This document shows, piece by piece, positions 46,442-59,059 of a stretch of DNA of 64,000 bases. The DNA comes from Dasypus novemcinctus (Eukaryota; Chordata; Mammalia; Cingulata; Dasypodidae), in contig NC_080683.1 in assembly GCF_030445035.2 (NCBI RefSeq), positions 117,661,225 to 117,725,224 of the forward strand, written 5' to 3'. The position numbers were made by a program, and so were the translations under genes. Position 1 is the stretch's first letter. Each line of letters starts with the position of its first letter. A model generated the notes under the pieces. That model worked only from the letters and a program-made list of their open reading frames with translations, was not told where the DNA came from and did no database searches.

Positions 46442-47333
46442 GTTCATGATTTTAAAAGTGAGGCTCCAGGCAGCATTGAACTTGGGGTTTCTGCTCCTCA
46501 GGGGGAAACCGTGGAGGAGGAGCCTCTCCTTTCTCTGAACTCCGGCTCTGAGCCCGGCGACCTGCAGCCCTTATGGTGCTGTCTGCTGCCCGTTCTCTGC
46601 ACCCCGACTGTAAGCCCTTCCTGCAGATGACCACAAGCACCTCAAGTTTATGAAGGTAACAAAAAGGCGGCAGAAGCGGAGCGGGTGTGCCCCGGCCCAG
46701 GCAAGACTCAATTGCGTAGACTAAAACCTGAACCCTCCAGACCCACCAGGCTGCCGTGCCCTGCCGCTCCCTCACCCGGGCCCCTCCCGGCCTTCCGCAG
46801 CTCCCTGTGCTGGTCACTGACGCGCAGCCTTGGTGGCCACTGGCGCCCCGGCTGGAATGCGCGCCCGAGCCCCTTCGCGGTGACCAGGGCCCCCTGAGTG
46901 GCTGACGCACCCTTTGTTTCCTTTAGCATGGCCTGTGTGTCAGAACCCCCGGCCCAGTGATCTGCTAGAAGGAGCCACAGGACCCAGAAACGCTGTTATA
47001 CTCGCATGCATGGCTAAGGACAGCGAAAGGGCACAATCAAAATCAGCAAGGGGAAAAGGGGCACGGGGCGAAGTCCAGGAGGGACGGGGTGGGCCTACCC
47101 CCCGGAGATATTCGGACATACTTAATCCTCAAGGTCAAGTGTTGCCTGGTGTCCAGGAGGCTCTGGGCCGGGAGCGCTGAGCCCTTGGGACCTTCTGCCT
47201 GATGAGAGTTTCTGCATGCCTGAGGCCTTGGGCCAGGCTCCGGTGGTTTGGCCTGGTAGTTTAAGCTGACTGTGGGACTTACGGTGAACGCATGCTGCAG
47301 GACGGCTGGGCCGGGCTGTATGGGTTTGACCTT

Positions 47334-47345
47334 GGGGGGGGGGGG
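47334..47345. repeat. G12 homopolymer
   Basis: Twelve consecutive G bases just before an LTR-like element; prone to sequencing error and G-quartet formation. Confidence 0.85.
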
Positions 47346-47359
47346 CAGAAGTCTCTGAG

Positions 47360-47920
47360 GCTGCCAATGCAAAATACCAGAAATGGGCTAGTTTTTATAA
47401 AGGGAAGTTATTAGGTAAAATCTTACAGTCCCAAGGCTGTGAAAATGTCCAAATCAGGGCATCACCAGAGATGCTGTCTCTCCAAGGCTTGGCTGCGGGA
47501 CCCTGGATTCCTGCCACATGGCAAGGCAAGATGGCAGTCTCCATGTAGGTCTCTGCCTTCTCCTCACGAGGGGCCTGCTCCACCCGTTCCAGCCTTTCTC
47601 TCAGCCTCTCGGGGTTTGTCCGTCTTCTCTCTCACAGGACAGGCTCAAAATGGCAGCGGTCTTTCTCTGTGTGTGTGTTTCTGCTTTCAGTTCTCAGTTT
47701 ATATAAGATTCCAGAGAGGGCAGAGACCTATCCTGGGTCACGCCTCACTGATGTAGTCCAATCAAAGGCCCTAAAGCAATCTAATCAAAGGTCCCTTAAC
47801 TGAGTGTAGTATAATCAAAGGGCCCCACACCCACAGGAATGGATTCGTTTTAAGAACATGATCTTTCCTGGGATTCACAAAAAACTTCAAACTGTCACAT
47901 TCTTCATCAGCCTAAAACTC
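47360..47920 (-). mobile_element. LTR-like mid-repeat, antisense
   Basis: aatgggctagtttttataaa, ttggctgcgggaccctggat, acatggcaaggcaagatgg, ccacacccacaggaatggat and gttttaagaacatgatctt follow the antisense order of a repeat family common in xenarthran DNA. Confidence 0.5.
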
Positions 47921-47924
47921 CAAG

Positions 47925-48940
47925 CATTCTTTCAAACCATTTTTTAATTTCATGATTATTTGACTTGGCATGAAAAGTCTATCTAAATATGTCAGAAGTT
48001 TGAAAAATAATTTTGACTTTGTAATGAACCTCACTTTATTGCAGATCCTGTCTTTCTCAAATTATAGTAATAATTCTACTATAATTTTCCTGAAATATTT
48101 ATGAATTCTTTTAACTTACATTTCAGTAGCATCTTAATCTTTTGAATTCCTTGATGCAGAAATATATTTTTATCTCATGTCATAATTTCTTGCAATGTAT
48201 TCCAGTAGAACAAATATTCCTCAATAAAGGAAATAAGTCCCGCGTTGAGACCATTTCTCCTTTTTTATTTTTAGGGGAGGGAGCAGCTCTTTCATTACAT
48301 TGCCTGATAGCTTTTGCCATCTGCTGTGCCCACCAATTATAAACGACAGGAGAACTCACAAACACATAAGACATAAAAATGATTTAAAATCCTCGTATAT
48401 GTTTCTTTCATTAAAAAATGCCGCTAAGAAGGCATTATTATTCATGATTCAGGCACAAATTATAAAGAGAACTGTTCACGCATGACGTGGCAATTTGTTT
48501 CCCGGGCTAAAGATTTCCTGAAGCTGACAGGATTCTGGAGGACGACAGAGCTTCTTTAGCCTTGAGCACAGCAGAAAGTGAATCGCTGGTGGCTGATGCC
48601 GAGAGCAGAGGGAGGACGCCGAGAAAAATTTCTCAACGATATTGATTTTGGGGGAAATCTGAGTTTCGACATGAAAGACTGTTGGGAAGAAAGAGGCTGG
48701 AGGAGGTAGATACCTGAAGATGGCATGAACCCGCACGGTGAGACTGGAGGAAATCCCAGCTGCCGCCACGATCCCCCCACAGGCCCCCCGGTCCTGTTTG
48801 GTAACTCAGTCCCCTGCCTCAGGGTGCGCGGTGGCCGTGCTGTGGTCTTAGAGTAGATCCCAGCGTTCCCTGGGCTGCTAACAAGATTCACCTGGGTGCT
48901 GATGAAAACGCCCGGATACTTTGTTTCTGTCGAGGGGAAC
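47925..48940. other. Unassigned upstream stretch
   Basis: AT-rich, then moderate GC. No gene or repeat recognised. Confidence 0.45.
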
Positions 48941-48944
48941 CTGA

Positions 48945-50480
48945 AATGTATCTTCCTAAGAGTGGGAGCCCCTGCTGGAGTCCCGGACAAGCGGGTCCCA
49001 GCCGTGGCTCTCGGGGGTGGGTGTGTGCTCGCCAGGCACCCCAGGTGATTCTTGGGGGCGAGAAGGGTCCCCTGAGGGAACGCAGCCTCTCCCCCCACCC
49101 CGCCAGCCCCCTGTCCCCCACACCCACAGCCCTCCCAGGAAGAGCTTCCCTACCCTTCAGGCAGGGTGGCCAAACGGCCAGGTGGCGTGCGGTGGGAGGA
49201 CCCCGGGACAAGGGCCTCTCAGCGCTAAAACCCGGCGTCCTGGGCAAAGCGGGGGGAGCCGGTCACCCCTCGTGGGACCAGGCAGAGCGGCTTTCCCAGA
49301 CACTCGGGACAGGGAGAAGTCAGAAGGGAGCTGGAACTCCCAGGCATGGGATGGCAATCCCACCCCAAGGCTCCCAGGGCGCGACGGAGAAAGGCCCTCC
49401 CACGAGGGCCCTTCCCGGTTCCTGGGGCCCTTCCAGCACCCCGTGTTCCTGCCCCAAGAGACAGTATCCCCTTCCCAGCAGTCCTGCCAGCCACCCCCAC
49501 CCCACAAGCTCAAACCTCTGAAAAGAGCACCCCACCCTCCCCCACGGCGCCCTCTGGAATTTCTCACATGTGCCCTTGCTGGGTGGTGCCCAGGGCTGGT
49601 CCTCAGTTAGCCACGCAGCGGCACCCGATGGACAAAGCAAGCGGAGTCTGAGGGGTAAGAGTGGAACGCAGCTAAGGTTTATCCCACATTCCCCACCCCT
49701 GCTTCCGTATAGCATCTCACTTAATCGCCACGATGACTTGAGAACGGGCATCACCTGGTCCACTTCCCAGGGTCTGCTCAAGGCCAGTTTATCGGGAGTG
49801 AAGCCGCGGTTCTCACCAGCCCCAGACCTCCCTCGCCCCCCCCCCCCACCGTGGGGCGAGCGGGGCTGGCTCCTGCCCACTGGCTCGGGGCTCACAGAGG
49901 CAGACCCTGGTGACCACGCGGGGGGCGCACAGGGCCCGCGTGCGGCCTCGGTCGCCTCCACCTGCTCTGCCCGCTCCTGCCCCAGGCTGTGACCGGCAGC
50001 CAGGTCCCCCTCCACCCGCTCCCCTTGCTGGGGGCCCAAGGGGGTGGACCGTGAACTGTGCTGTAAGTCCCCCGTCCCCAGCTCCAGGCCCACCCCCACC
50101 ACCCGCCCCCCGCGGCAGAGGCGGGAGCGCAAGAGAGAGGAGCCCGCGGACCCGGGGAGGCTCAACGAGCGCGTCTCCTAGGGAGCCCCTGGCGGGCGAG
50201 GCTCCCGCGTGGGGAACGGCCAGGCCCCCGATGGGGATGCGGAGAGCAGGCGGGGGCAGGCCCCGTGTGACGGCGGGGAGAGGGGGCCGTGCACGCGCCC
50301 GGGATCGGGGAGGTGCCAGGGAGAGGGACTGAGAGAGAAATGCAGGCCACCCTGGGGGCTTAAGGGGCGTCGATGCCCGGCTTCTCTTCTCACCTGAGTG
50401 AGGGGCTGTCAGAGGCCTCCTCGCTGGCGGCTCCGGGGTAGGCAGAGCCCCTCTGCCTGCCGGGGAGGGGCTCCGCCAGC
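48945..50480. other. GC-rich intergenic block
   Basis: GC-rich and moderately CpG-rich, densest at about 49.9-50.35 kb. Frames of up to 281 residues on both strands overlap and have no recognisable protein; they follow from low stop-codon frequency. A weak antisense MIR may lie at 49670-49780. Confidence 0.5.
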
Positions 50481-50660
50481 TGCAGCCGACAGCAGGAGCA
50501 GGGATGTCGGTGCCACCCCCAGGTAAGCAGCAAGGACGGTGGGTGGTTCCGCGTCAGGACCAAATTCAGCCCCGCAGTGTGTCCTGCAGTGGCTGCCCGG
50601 CAGCGCAGCGCCAAGCTCATCCGAAGGCTCGGTGCTCACTGTCTTTTATCCTTTCCAACA

Positions 50661-50809
50661 ATCTGTTCATCTGTCTGCTCGTTGTCTCTGCTCATTGTGG
50701 CTGCTCATTGTGTCCGTTCATTGAGTATGCTCATCTTCTTTTGGAGGCACTGGCAACCGAACCTAGGACCTCCCATGTGGGAGGTAGGTGCCAAACACTT
50801 GCTTCCTCC
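50661..50809 (-). mobile_element. Short-type DAS SINE
   Basis: On the minus strand the head carries ctcccacatgggaggtccta-like sequence, followed by the repeating aatgagcagaga-type tail typical of the short class. Confidence 0.85.
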
Positions 50810-50814
50810 TGACA

Positions 50815-51715
50815 TGTTTTTATGTGACTCATGGGAAAAATAGATCAAAGTTTAAGGAACTTTCCATCAACTTTTCTGTATAGGAACTAACTCATGGTAT
50901 TCAGAATTGAATTTGTAAAAAGTTATGTTACACTCTTTTCAAACATACCTGCAAAACGCACATGCAATTTCATAATTTCAATTTTTCTGTTTTTCATGTG
51001 TGGCATTAACACTCCTCCCCAAAATATCCTGAAGGGCAGGACAACGGCACACAGGTGGATTTACATGAACTCCGGGTCCCAAGTATAGTCGACACTTGAG
51101 AAATGACACTAATAGAACTTTCCGGGGCAAAAACACTGCTTCAAAAGGTCTGGATACCTGGGTTCTAATAACTAACTCCCTGGTAACTGACTGTGGAAGC
51201 CTGGGAAACTTCTTGAACAACTTTGTGCCTTACAAGCCTTTCCATAAAGAAATTATATTAGGCTAGCTTAGGCATTTTCAAAATGTGCCTCCTCTCCCCA
51301 ACCCCCAGCTGAATTTTCATTCTTTTTCACTCATTTTCGTTGGAAATGGCAAGAGACTCATAGTCTTATTCTCATGCCTTTCTGAGCTTGGAAACAATAG
51401 GGCAGTCAGTGCTGGCATCAGTGGATGAGGAAGATACCTGCTTGGCTGCTGAAAGAAGCTGCACCGGCCAAGGTGGCTGACAGCAGCTGCCACCACGGCT
51501 CTTTGCATCCCTGTCGCCTGGGTCACTGGCCCAGTGACCTTGTCATGAGGCCTTAACCCGTGAGCATGAGCAGAGAAGGCCCGTGTCCTGCAGACAGACT
51601 GGACACTAAAGAGCTGAGCCGCCCTGTTTGGTGCCCTTTTCCAAATGTACCAGCCATTACAGCCCGTCCTTGAGCCCCCAATCTTCTTTCTGCTGGAAAG
51701 CAGAGTACTAGCCTG
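50815..51715. other. Unassigned upstream stretch
   Basis: No gene or repeat recognised. Confidence 0.45.
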
Positions 51716-51724
51716 CTGTCCTCA

Positions 51725-52140
51725 GGATAGGAACGCTTATTCACTGTTGGGGGGCATAGAATGGGGCAGCCACTGTGGAGGACTGCTTGGCGGTTCCTAA
51801 GGAATTTGACTCTAGACTTGCCACGAGGCCCGGCAACGCCATTGCTAGGCTTAGACCCAGAAGAGCGGAGAGCAGTGACACAAATAGACCTCTGCACACC
51901 GATGCACAGAGCACTGTTATTCGCAATTGCCAAAAGTGGTGTCCATCAACTGATGAATGGATAAACAAATCGTGGAGTATATGCACGAAAGGATATTATG
52001 CAGCGGTAAAAAGAAATGAAGTCATGAAACATAGCAACATGGATGAACCTGGCGGACATTACATCGAGTGAAGCAAGCCAGACACAAAAAGACAAATACT
52101 GTACAATTGCACTACTGTGAACTAAATATATTAAATGAAA
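51725..52140 (+). mobile_element. L1 ORF2 3' end, relatively well preserved
   Basis: ttattcactgttggggggca, tggagtatatgcacgaaagg, aacatggatgaacctggcgg and cagacacaaaaagacaaata are classic ORF2 3'-terminal blocks in order. The frame is broken. Confidence 0.85.
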
Positions 52141-52249
52141 TATAAATATATTATATGAAATATGAATGTGTAAAATTGCATATTTCTTTGAAGCTGAAAA
52201 AATGTAGGTTAATACTATAAAATGTTAATATCAGACGGAAAAAAACACC

Positions 52250-52560
52250 ACATTATACTAAGTGAAGAAAACCAGGCACAGAGTACTACATATGGTATGA
52301 TTCCATTTATAGAAAATGTAAATATAAATCAATTTGTAAAGATGAAATGAGATTAGTGGTTATGTAGGACTGAGGAAGGAATGCTAAGGGGTGAGGAGTC
52401 TTTCTTTTTGGAGTAATGAAATTGTTCTAAAATTTTTGAGATGATGAATGTACAACCTTGTGATTATACTAAAAGCCACTGATTATAGACTTTGGATAGA
52501 TCATATGGTATATGAATATATCTCAATAAACTGCTTAATAAACAAATAAATAATTGTGCA
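52250..52560 (+). mobile_element. L1 3' UTR end (L1MA/B-like)
   Basis: tatggtatgattccatttat, gagattagtggttatgtagg, tctttctttttggagtaatg and tatgaatatatctcaataaa match older L1 3' ends. Confidence 0.8.
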
Positions 52561-52564
52561 AGAA

Positions 52565-52800
52565 TAGCCAGAAATATTAGCTATGTACAGCAGGGGAAAC
52601 AGAGAGATTGAGAGGTGAGGGATTTTCTTGTTTGTCTGTTTTTTGTTTATTATTATTATTGAAATAATGGAAAAGCTTTAACGATGAATGAAGTGATGAA
52701 TGCACAACTACGCGATTATACAAAATACCATTGATAGTATGCGTTGGATAAATTGTATGCTTTATTAACATGTCTCAATAAAACTGATGTGTTTAAAACA
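52565..52800 (+). mobile_element. Third L1 3' end, xenarthran type
   Basis: gaagtgatgaatgcacaact, acgcgattatacaaaatacc and acatgtctcaataaaactg with an A-rich tail. Confidence 0.75.
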
Positions 52801-52884
52801 ACAAACAAATGGAAAAAAAAACCCTCCCTCCTCTGTGGAAACACGAGGTGAGAGTAGAGAGTCTCTCCCTCTTACAAGTCATTC

Positions 52885-53015
52885 TTTCTCTCACCCACTC
52901 TGCAGATATTTATAGCACCTCTCCTTTGTGCCAGGTTCCGGGTAGACAGTAGAGATAGAAGGGAGAGCAAGGTAACACAGCCTGCTCCCTCAGGAGCTTC
53001 AGGCTGCCAGGAGGT
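52885..53015 (+). mobile_element. L2-like fragment
   Basis: gcagatatttatagcacctc, ctttgtgccaggttccgggt and ctccctcaggagcttcaggc. Confidence 0.6.
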
Positions 53016-53159
53016 GTTACGCAGTGCTGGGTGGGAAGCTGTGTGCACCAGGAAAACATGGTCTTACACCCCCCCCTCCTGAGGGTGGGCACCCATTGCA
53101 AGTAGAGCCTTTTGACGAGGCTACTTAGGGTGTGGCCCTCCTGGTTCAGGAAGGGTCTT

Positions 53160-53400
53160 AGCCTCTCCCTGCAGGCCTTTGCACATGGAGTGAATTTGCA
53201 CACGAGGGAAAGCAGGCTGCAGAGGAGCGTGGAGCAGCTGAACCTCGGTGGAACCTGGAGATGCCACCACGGGACAACCTAGGGACCGCCGCCCCCGGGC
53301 AGCCGGCCACAGAGACCAGGCCCCGGGGAGAAGACATCGTCTTGATGGCGCCTTGATTCAGTCCTTCTTTGGGAGCTAATAAATTCCTATGGTTTAAGCC
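53160..53400 (+). mobile_element. MaLR-like LTR 3' end
   Basis: atggcgccttgattcagtcc, gggagctaataaattccta and tggtttaagccgacccctt form an LTR-like 3' end. The 5' limit is uncertain. Confidence 0.45.
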
Positions 53401-53564
53401 GACCCCTTCCATTGCCTTTGCTGAAGCATCCTGGGAAATGAAAACACACGTTCAAGGCGAAGGAAAAGACCGCTCCGTGCTGGGAAGGAGAAGGTGCCCT
53501 CAGAGCAAACAGGATAAGAACACAATGTCGCACTCGTCGTACTCGGTGAACACATTTTGGAGCG

Positions 53565-53790
53565 GAGCGGGGGTTGGGGGTGTACCAGAACCTCTTACAT
53601 TTTTTAATGGAACATTTTTTGTGTGATGTATATATCTTCAAAAAAAAATACAATTTACAAAAATGATGGGGTGGGGAGTGGGGTCTATAGGAACCTCTTA
53701 TGTTTTTTATGTTTTTTAATGTAACATTCTTAATGATCTATTAACTTAAATTTTAAAAGTGTAAAAAATAATTTTTTTTGGAAAAAAAGC
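53565..53790 (+). mobile_element. Two adjacent L1-tail-like segments
   Basis: Two diverged copies of a block containing ggaacctcttatgttttt and aatgtaacattcttaatg lie head to tail (about 53565-53660 and 53665-53790). They resemble the terminal part of armadillo L1 3' UTRs. Confidence 0.55.
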
Positions 53791-53799
53791 TCATTCTGA

Positions 53800-54640
53800 A
53801 GGAAAACAAAACAAAACAGAACACAGTGTCAACTGCAGATCAGGAAAGACTTTTCAGAACATGACACTTAATCTAAATCAAAGCCGGGGTGTTGCAAAAA
53901 TCAGTGCGTGAAGCGCCTGGAGGCCGGGAAGCCCGCAGGTGTGGCGTGAACAGAGGGAGAGGGGAAAAGGGCCACGGGGAGAGGCCAGCAGCAGCGGACA
54001 TGGAGGCTGTGCCGTGGACTGGGGATGTCGCCTGAAGAAGGGGAAGCCGCAAAGGATTCGAGTGATCTTTCGAGGAAACAGTTGATCCCGGGGGAAGATC
54101 CTTTGCCCATGCAGCCGGCTCCTTCCTCCGCTGCCATCTCTGCCCTGGTCCTGTCACACGAGGGAGCGGGCTCACAGGACCTGGGGACGCCAGCTGGAGG
54201 GACACGGGAAGACTGATTCCTGGAGGCCTCGTGCGGTCAGTTCTTCGGTGCTCGACTGTTGCGCCCATCCACCCAGAGGAGTGTGTCTGAGGCAGGTGCC
54301 AAAGCTTGGCCTTGTTTATGCCTTGTTGGGTAAATTATAGGAAGATCTATATCATACTTAACAGATTGATGGTCACCATAAAGTTTAGAAGGCATTGATG
54401 TCTCCAATGACAACATTCATACAAAATTATGTCGAAAGAAACTCTCAATTAAAATTTATTCAATATAATACCACAGAGAGAAGTTAGTCTTAAATTTATG
54501 ATCCAAAGTCAATTATAACTCCATCAAGAAAGTGAAAAGACAAGCCGCAGTGTGTGGAAGAGACAGACATCAATCGAAGGACCACAAGCAAATGTACACG
54601 TGCGCCTGTGATAACTGCTTTAATGGTGAGTCGTTCCCAC
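53800..54640. other. Unassigned upstream stretch
   Basis: No gene or repeat recognised. The overlapping frames near 53.9-54.27 kb have no familiar content. Confidence 0.45.
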
Positions 54641-54659
54641 AAGAACATAAAACAGACCC

Positions 54660-55200
54660 GCCTGACAATAACGCCTGTGAAATCTGCAGAAGTCAGGGAA
54701 GGCTTCCCTGAAGGAATAGAAACTGAGGGCGGTAGGAATTAGCTCACCAAGGGGCAGGGAAGGGGGCGAGTGGGGGAGTCGAGGCGATGATGGGAAAAGG
54801 CAGTAGCACGTGCAAAGGGCCTGCGTGTGCTCCAGGAACGAAGGGTGCCAACGCAGACAGCAGGCAGGGGCGAGGGGTGGCGCAGGGCCGAGATGGCGCT
54901 GAAAGGAAGAAAGCAGGAGCCACTGGCCCTGTCGTTCACCAAGGCATGCTTGAGAAAAGCGTGTGTTTCCAACTCTTCCCGTGTTTCCTGAAGACCTCCC
55001 AGGCGTGTTCCTGTGGGCATCCCCGAGGCTCATCACAGAGGCTGTTGAAGGATCTGAGCCTTTATCCTGACCACAGTGGGAAATCACCGGAATATTTTAA
55101 AAGCAAAGGGACCACAGGATAAGATTTCTGGTTTGAAAAGATCAGCCTGGCTTCAGGTTGCAAAATGTTGGCGAGGGGCAAGAGAGGACGGGGAAGGCTC
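54660..55200 (+). mobile_element. L2 3' region, extended
   Basis: gtcagggaaggcttccctga, gcacgtgcaaagggcctgcg, aggatctgagcctttatcct, accacagtgggaaatcacc and gaaaagatcagcctggctt run in L2 order over about 500 bp. Confidence 0.65.
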
Positions 55201-56261
55201 CCCTGCGGCTACTGCACTGGCCGGGGCGGGGGAAGGACGCCGCTGCCTCCAACAGGGCTGGAGTTGGCTGAGCTGGTGGAGACGGACCTTGGTGAAAGGT
55301 TGGTGACTGCGGGCCAGAAGACACCAAGGTTCTCGGCTTGAGAGGTGGTGGGGGCCTTCGAGGGAACGCTGGAAGGGGAGCGCTTTAGAGAGAAGTCCTG
55401 TGCTCAGTCTCGAACGCATGGCCTGAACACTTTTTCATAGATTTAGTCATCGTTTGTGTTTCCTTCTAGATATAAACCTCCTGGGGTTGCTCTTTTCCTT
55501 TTTTATAGAATGTCCCCTTGTGAGCCTTATTTGTTGCAAATGCTTTTCTCAACTTGTCACAATGTGTTTTTGGTCATTTGCTTTTCAACTTTGTTTATTT
55601 ACTGTAGAAAAGTCAGCATTTTAAAGACATTTCAACCTAATATCACAAATCTGTTTATTGCTTTGTAATTTTTGAAATTAAGCTATAGACTTCACAGAAG
55701 ATTTCATTGTACCAATCTATCGGAATCTTCATCCCAGGAATGCAAGTTTTAAAATCTTCTCTATGGATAGGAAAAAAAATCACCATGATGAAAATATGGA
55801 TAGGAAGAATTTCAAGAAATTGAACTTTCTTGACAAATGTCAGCTTTGTCATATCTTCATCAGGTATTTACTATATACATCATTTTAAATAAACATTTTA
55901 CTACTTCTCCATTCTTCCAAATCAGGTACTTACTAAAGTCCTCAGAGTCAAATCACCTGCTCGACAGCACCTGGTAGATGCTGACATTTGAGAGAAGGAG
56001 CGTATATTCCACGGCGTTCTGAAGGGCCACCATGCCTTTTCATCTTGCAGCTCTTAGCCATAGCAAGACACTTTCAGCTAGAATAATGAGAATAAAAGTG
56101 TTGGAAACTGTTGTATTGATGGACATCCCCTGGCTTACAGGCACTTGACTTTCTAATGTACTCATAAATGAATAACGGCTACCACTTGACCTCAGTGTCG
56201 TCCCTGCCACTGATGCCTTGTTCTTCAGGAAACTTCCTCCCCTGTTGATGCCTGTAGGTAT

Positions 56262-56294
56262 TATAATAACAATAATAATAATACTAATAATAAA
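56262..56294. repeat. (TAA)n microsatellite, imperfect
   Basis: About ten TAA units with single-base interruptions. Confidence 0.85.
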
Positions 56295-56861
56295 CTTGGC
56301 TGGTCTTGTCTCCAGGTTCTGGGGAGGGAACCTTGGAATCTTTGAAGTTTTCCATAACAGGAGTGTTCTTTGCTCTCCGTGTGGTCCCCGGACCTCACCT
56401 AAGAGCTCACATGCTAAGGTGACAGAGTGGGGCCAGCGCACCTGCAGTCTTGGGCAGGGGGCTGAGCGAACCAGAAAGCCCAGCCGGGTGGTCAGGGGTG
56501 GGGCTTGAGCCCCTTCCTATCAGCCCGACCTCCCCCGCTCTGGAGGGGCGAGGGGCTGCAGGTCGAGCCCAGCCCCGCGGGCACTGAGCCCACCCACACG
56601 CCTGCAAAGAAGCCCCGGGAGACTCTGGCTACCTGCAGCCCCAGAGAGCTTCGGGGATTGACAAGAGCTTGCAGTGCAGGGAGGGTGGGAATTCTGACCT
56701 CGTGCAGAGGCCCCGGAGGCTGGCATTTGAGCCCCTCCCAGACCTGGCCCAGCGCGGCTCCTCTGGGGGCATCTGATTTGTATCCTTTTACTACAATAAG
56801 GCTATTATCCTAAGGGCAGCCCTTTGGGTGAGTTCTGAGAGTCATTCTATCAAATTCTCGA

Positions 56862-56897
56862 ACCCAAGGAGGGGGTCAGACCCAAGGAGGTGGTCAG
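56862..56897. repeat. 18-bp tandem duplication
   Basis: Two adjacent copies of acccaaggagg(g/t)ggtcag differing at one position. Confidence 0.85.
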
Positions 56898-58509
56898 ACG
56901 TGGGGTGGCCTGGCCCCGAGCTTGTGGAGTCTGGCCAGGCAGTGAGAACTCAACGGGGCTGCTCCCTGCAGTGCTGGCAGTTGGTGCGGCGGAAGCTGGA
57001 GATGTTCCCGCACGACTTTACAACGTCCCGGTGCATGGAGTCCTTCCGCACGTTTTAGTGGTGGCACCTGTCTGGCCAGCGGTCCCCAACCCCTTCTTCC
57101 CTATTGCCAGACCCACAGTGGGTTAAGTCAGCTTTTGCGAGCTTGCCTGAGAATGTACATTGCAAATAGACTTTAAAGAAATGCTTTTGGAATTACAAGT
57201 CATTTGTAGGTTGGGGGTTTCCTGTAGAGCAGTTGTTGAGTCCCAGTAATTTGATTTTCCTTGCCATTTGATAAAATATTAAATAAACTGCGCATTTTAT
57301 TTTTAATATGAAAGGCCTGCTCAGCTGTCAGGATACAAAGCAGAGTGTGCCTTCCTGGGGACGCCTGCAGCCAACTCCGGGGATCCGCCGGCCACAAAGC
57401 CGAGCTGAATTCCTTTCCCTTCAAGTGCACTGCGCATCTATTCGTTTCTTTGGTTTGTATGTCAAAGCCATAAGCCTTTGAGGGGCATGTTCTGAGCTTT
57501 TAAGGCACTATATGTGTGGTTCTCGCTAAGTTAAAAAAACTGAGTTACAGAGGAGAATATCCAGAACCTCCGCTGCGTCTGAATTTCCTCAAACATCTCC
57601 CCCGTGTTTGTTAAGGCAGAAATCTCCAAGCACGGCAAGGGCAGGTGAGGGCCGGCCTCTGGAGAACATGCCTGCGTATTTGCACTGCTCCCAAGGAAAT
57701 CTGCATTTCCTCACACTCAGAGGACCAGAAGTTTCTTCTTTTGGCATGCCTGCCCCCCGCTGGCCTTTTTGAGGGCATGCATCCCTTCACCACATGTGGG
57801 GCCCCTGAGCTGGAACAACACACAGCAGAGCCGAGGGGAGGGCGGCTGGCGCTGCACCTGCCGCTGCACCTGCCGCTGCCTGGAGAAGCTCAGGCCGATG
57901 TTCGTGTTTGGGTCCCTTTCTCTTTCCTGGCTCTCCCTGATTTCCATGCCAGCCCCGGAACCATTCGAGAGCTGAGACAGAAGATCTCAGCTAGATCCTG
58001 TTTGGTTCTTGAGGCCACTCCTAAGCCCAAGTGAAAATTGCTTTTCTCCCAACCACTCAATTATTGACTCTGGATTCCTGGGAGTTGACCATCAAAATGC
58101 AAATCTTTATTTTTCGGTGTACCTACTTCCAAGAAGATTAGAAATAACTGATTTTTCCTCCCTATAAATGACAGTCAAGGTTTAAGGACAGGACAGAACC
58201 TGTATGGGAAGCAGGCACCTGCTGCCATGTCATCACATTGCTCTTTCAATCCCTCGTGTATGTCACTGCCCATGTGCCAGGAGCCCTGCTGGTAAGGGAC
58301 TGCAAGCAGCACAGGCAGGGCCCCTCCTTCTCGGGACGCCAACCCCTGACCCCCGCAAGATACCCCAAGTTGGAGGGTGCCTAGCAGTTGGCGCGCAGGG
58401 GGCCTCCAAGTCTCGGGGAGTGGACCTGATCAGCCGGGATCGAGGGCTGAGGCGCCTCTCAGATTTGGAGGTTGGAGTGAGGAGAAAGAGCCAGAAAGAC
58501 AGAAAAGAG

Positions 58510-58526
58510 AAAAAAAAAAAAAAAAA
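58510..58526. repeat. A17 homopolymer
   Basis: A plain A run in purine-rich sequence; no SINE body precedes it. Confidence 0.85.
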
Positions 58527-59059
58527 GACCAAGCACAGTTAGAAAAACAGGAAGAAAGCAGGAGAAAGGGGCTTTGCAGAATCCAGTGGCAGAGTGTTTT
58601 CCTGCCTGGTGGCCAGGATAGCAAATGGTATGTAGAAAACGGGATAAAATGGAAGGTTTGTCTGAGCTGCTTACAGAAAGGCCACCTGGCACAAGGGGAA
58701 GGGCTGGGCCGCAGAGTTAAATGAAACGTAGCGCAGGAGGCTCCAGGAGAAGGACACCTCGGGGGCCTGGCCCAGCCTGTCCTTCGGGGGGGCTTCCCCT
58801 CTGCCAGGCGCCCTTCCTGCGCGCTCCAGAGGCTGTTCACCCCCCTGGGGTGGCTGGCGTATCGGCTTCTTGATGGCAAACAGCAGCAGCCAGTCCTGCT
58901 AAGCTCAAGCAGAAAAGAATTGGGGGAGGGGTATTTGGTAGCCCCTCCCCACAGATTTTAGTGGGGAGGATGAAGACCTAGGCCTAGAAAAGTGGCCTGA
59001 ACTGCAGGAGACCAAGCCACGGGAATGCAGGCAAGGCCCATCTCCAGGTGTGCAGCAGG

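Larger units (their letters stand above)
55205..59055. other. Unassigned upstream stretch
   Basis: No supported gene. Contains the TAA repeat (56262-56294), an 18-bp duplication (56862-56897), a triplet-like cctgccgctgca repeat near 57855 and an A17 run. The AT-rich part at 55.65-55.95 kb looks unique. Confidence 0.45.

Noticed and set aside
49017..50332. Frames of 140-281 residues on both strands
   Set aside because: GC-rich sequence with few stops; no recognised domain and no supporting splice signals.
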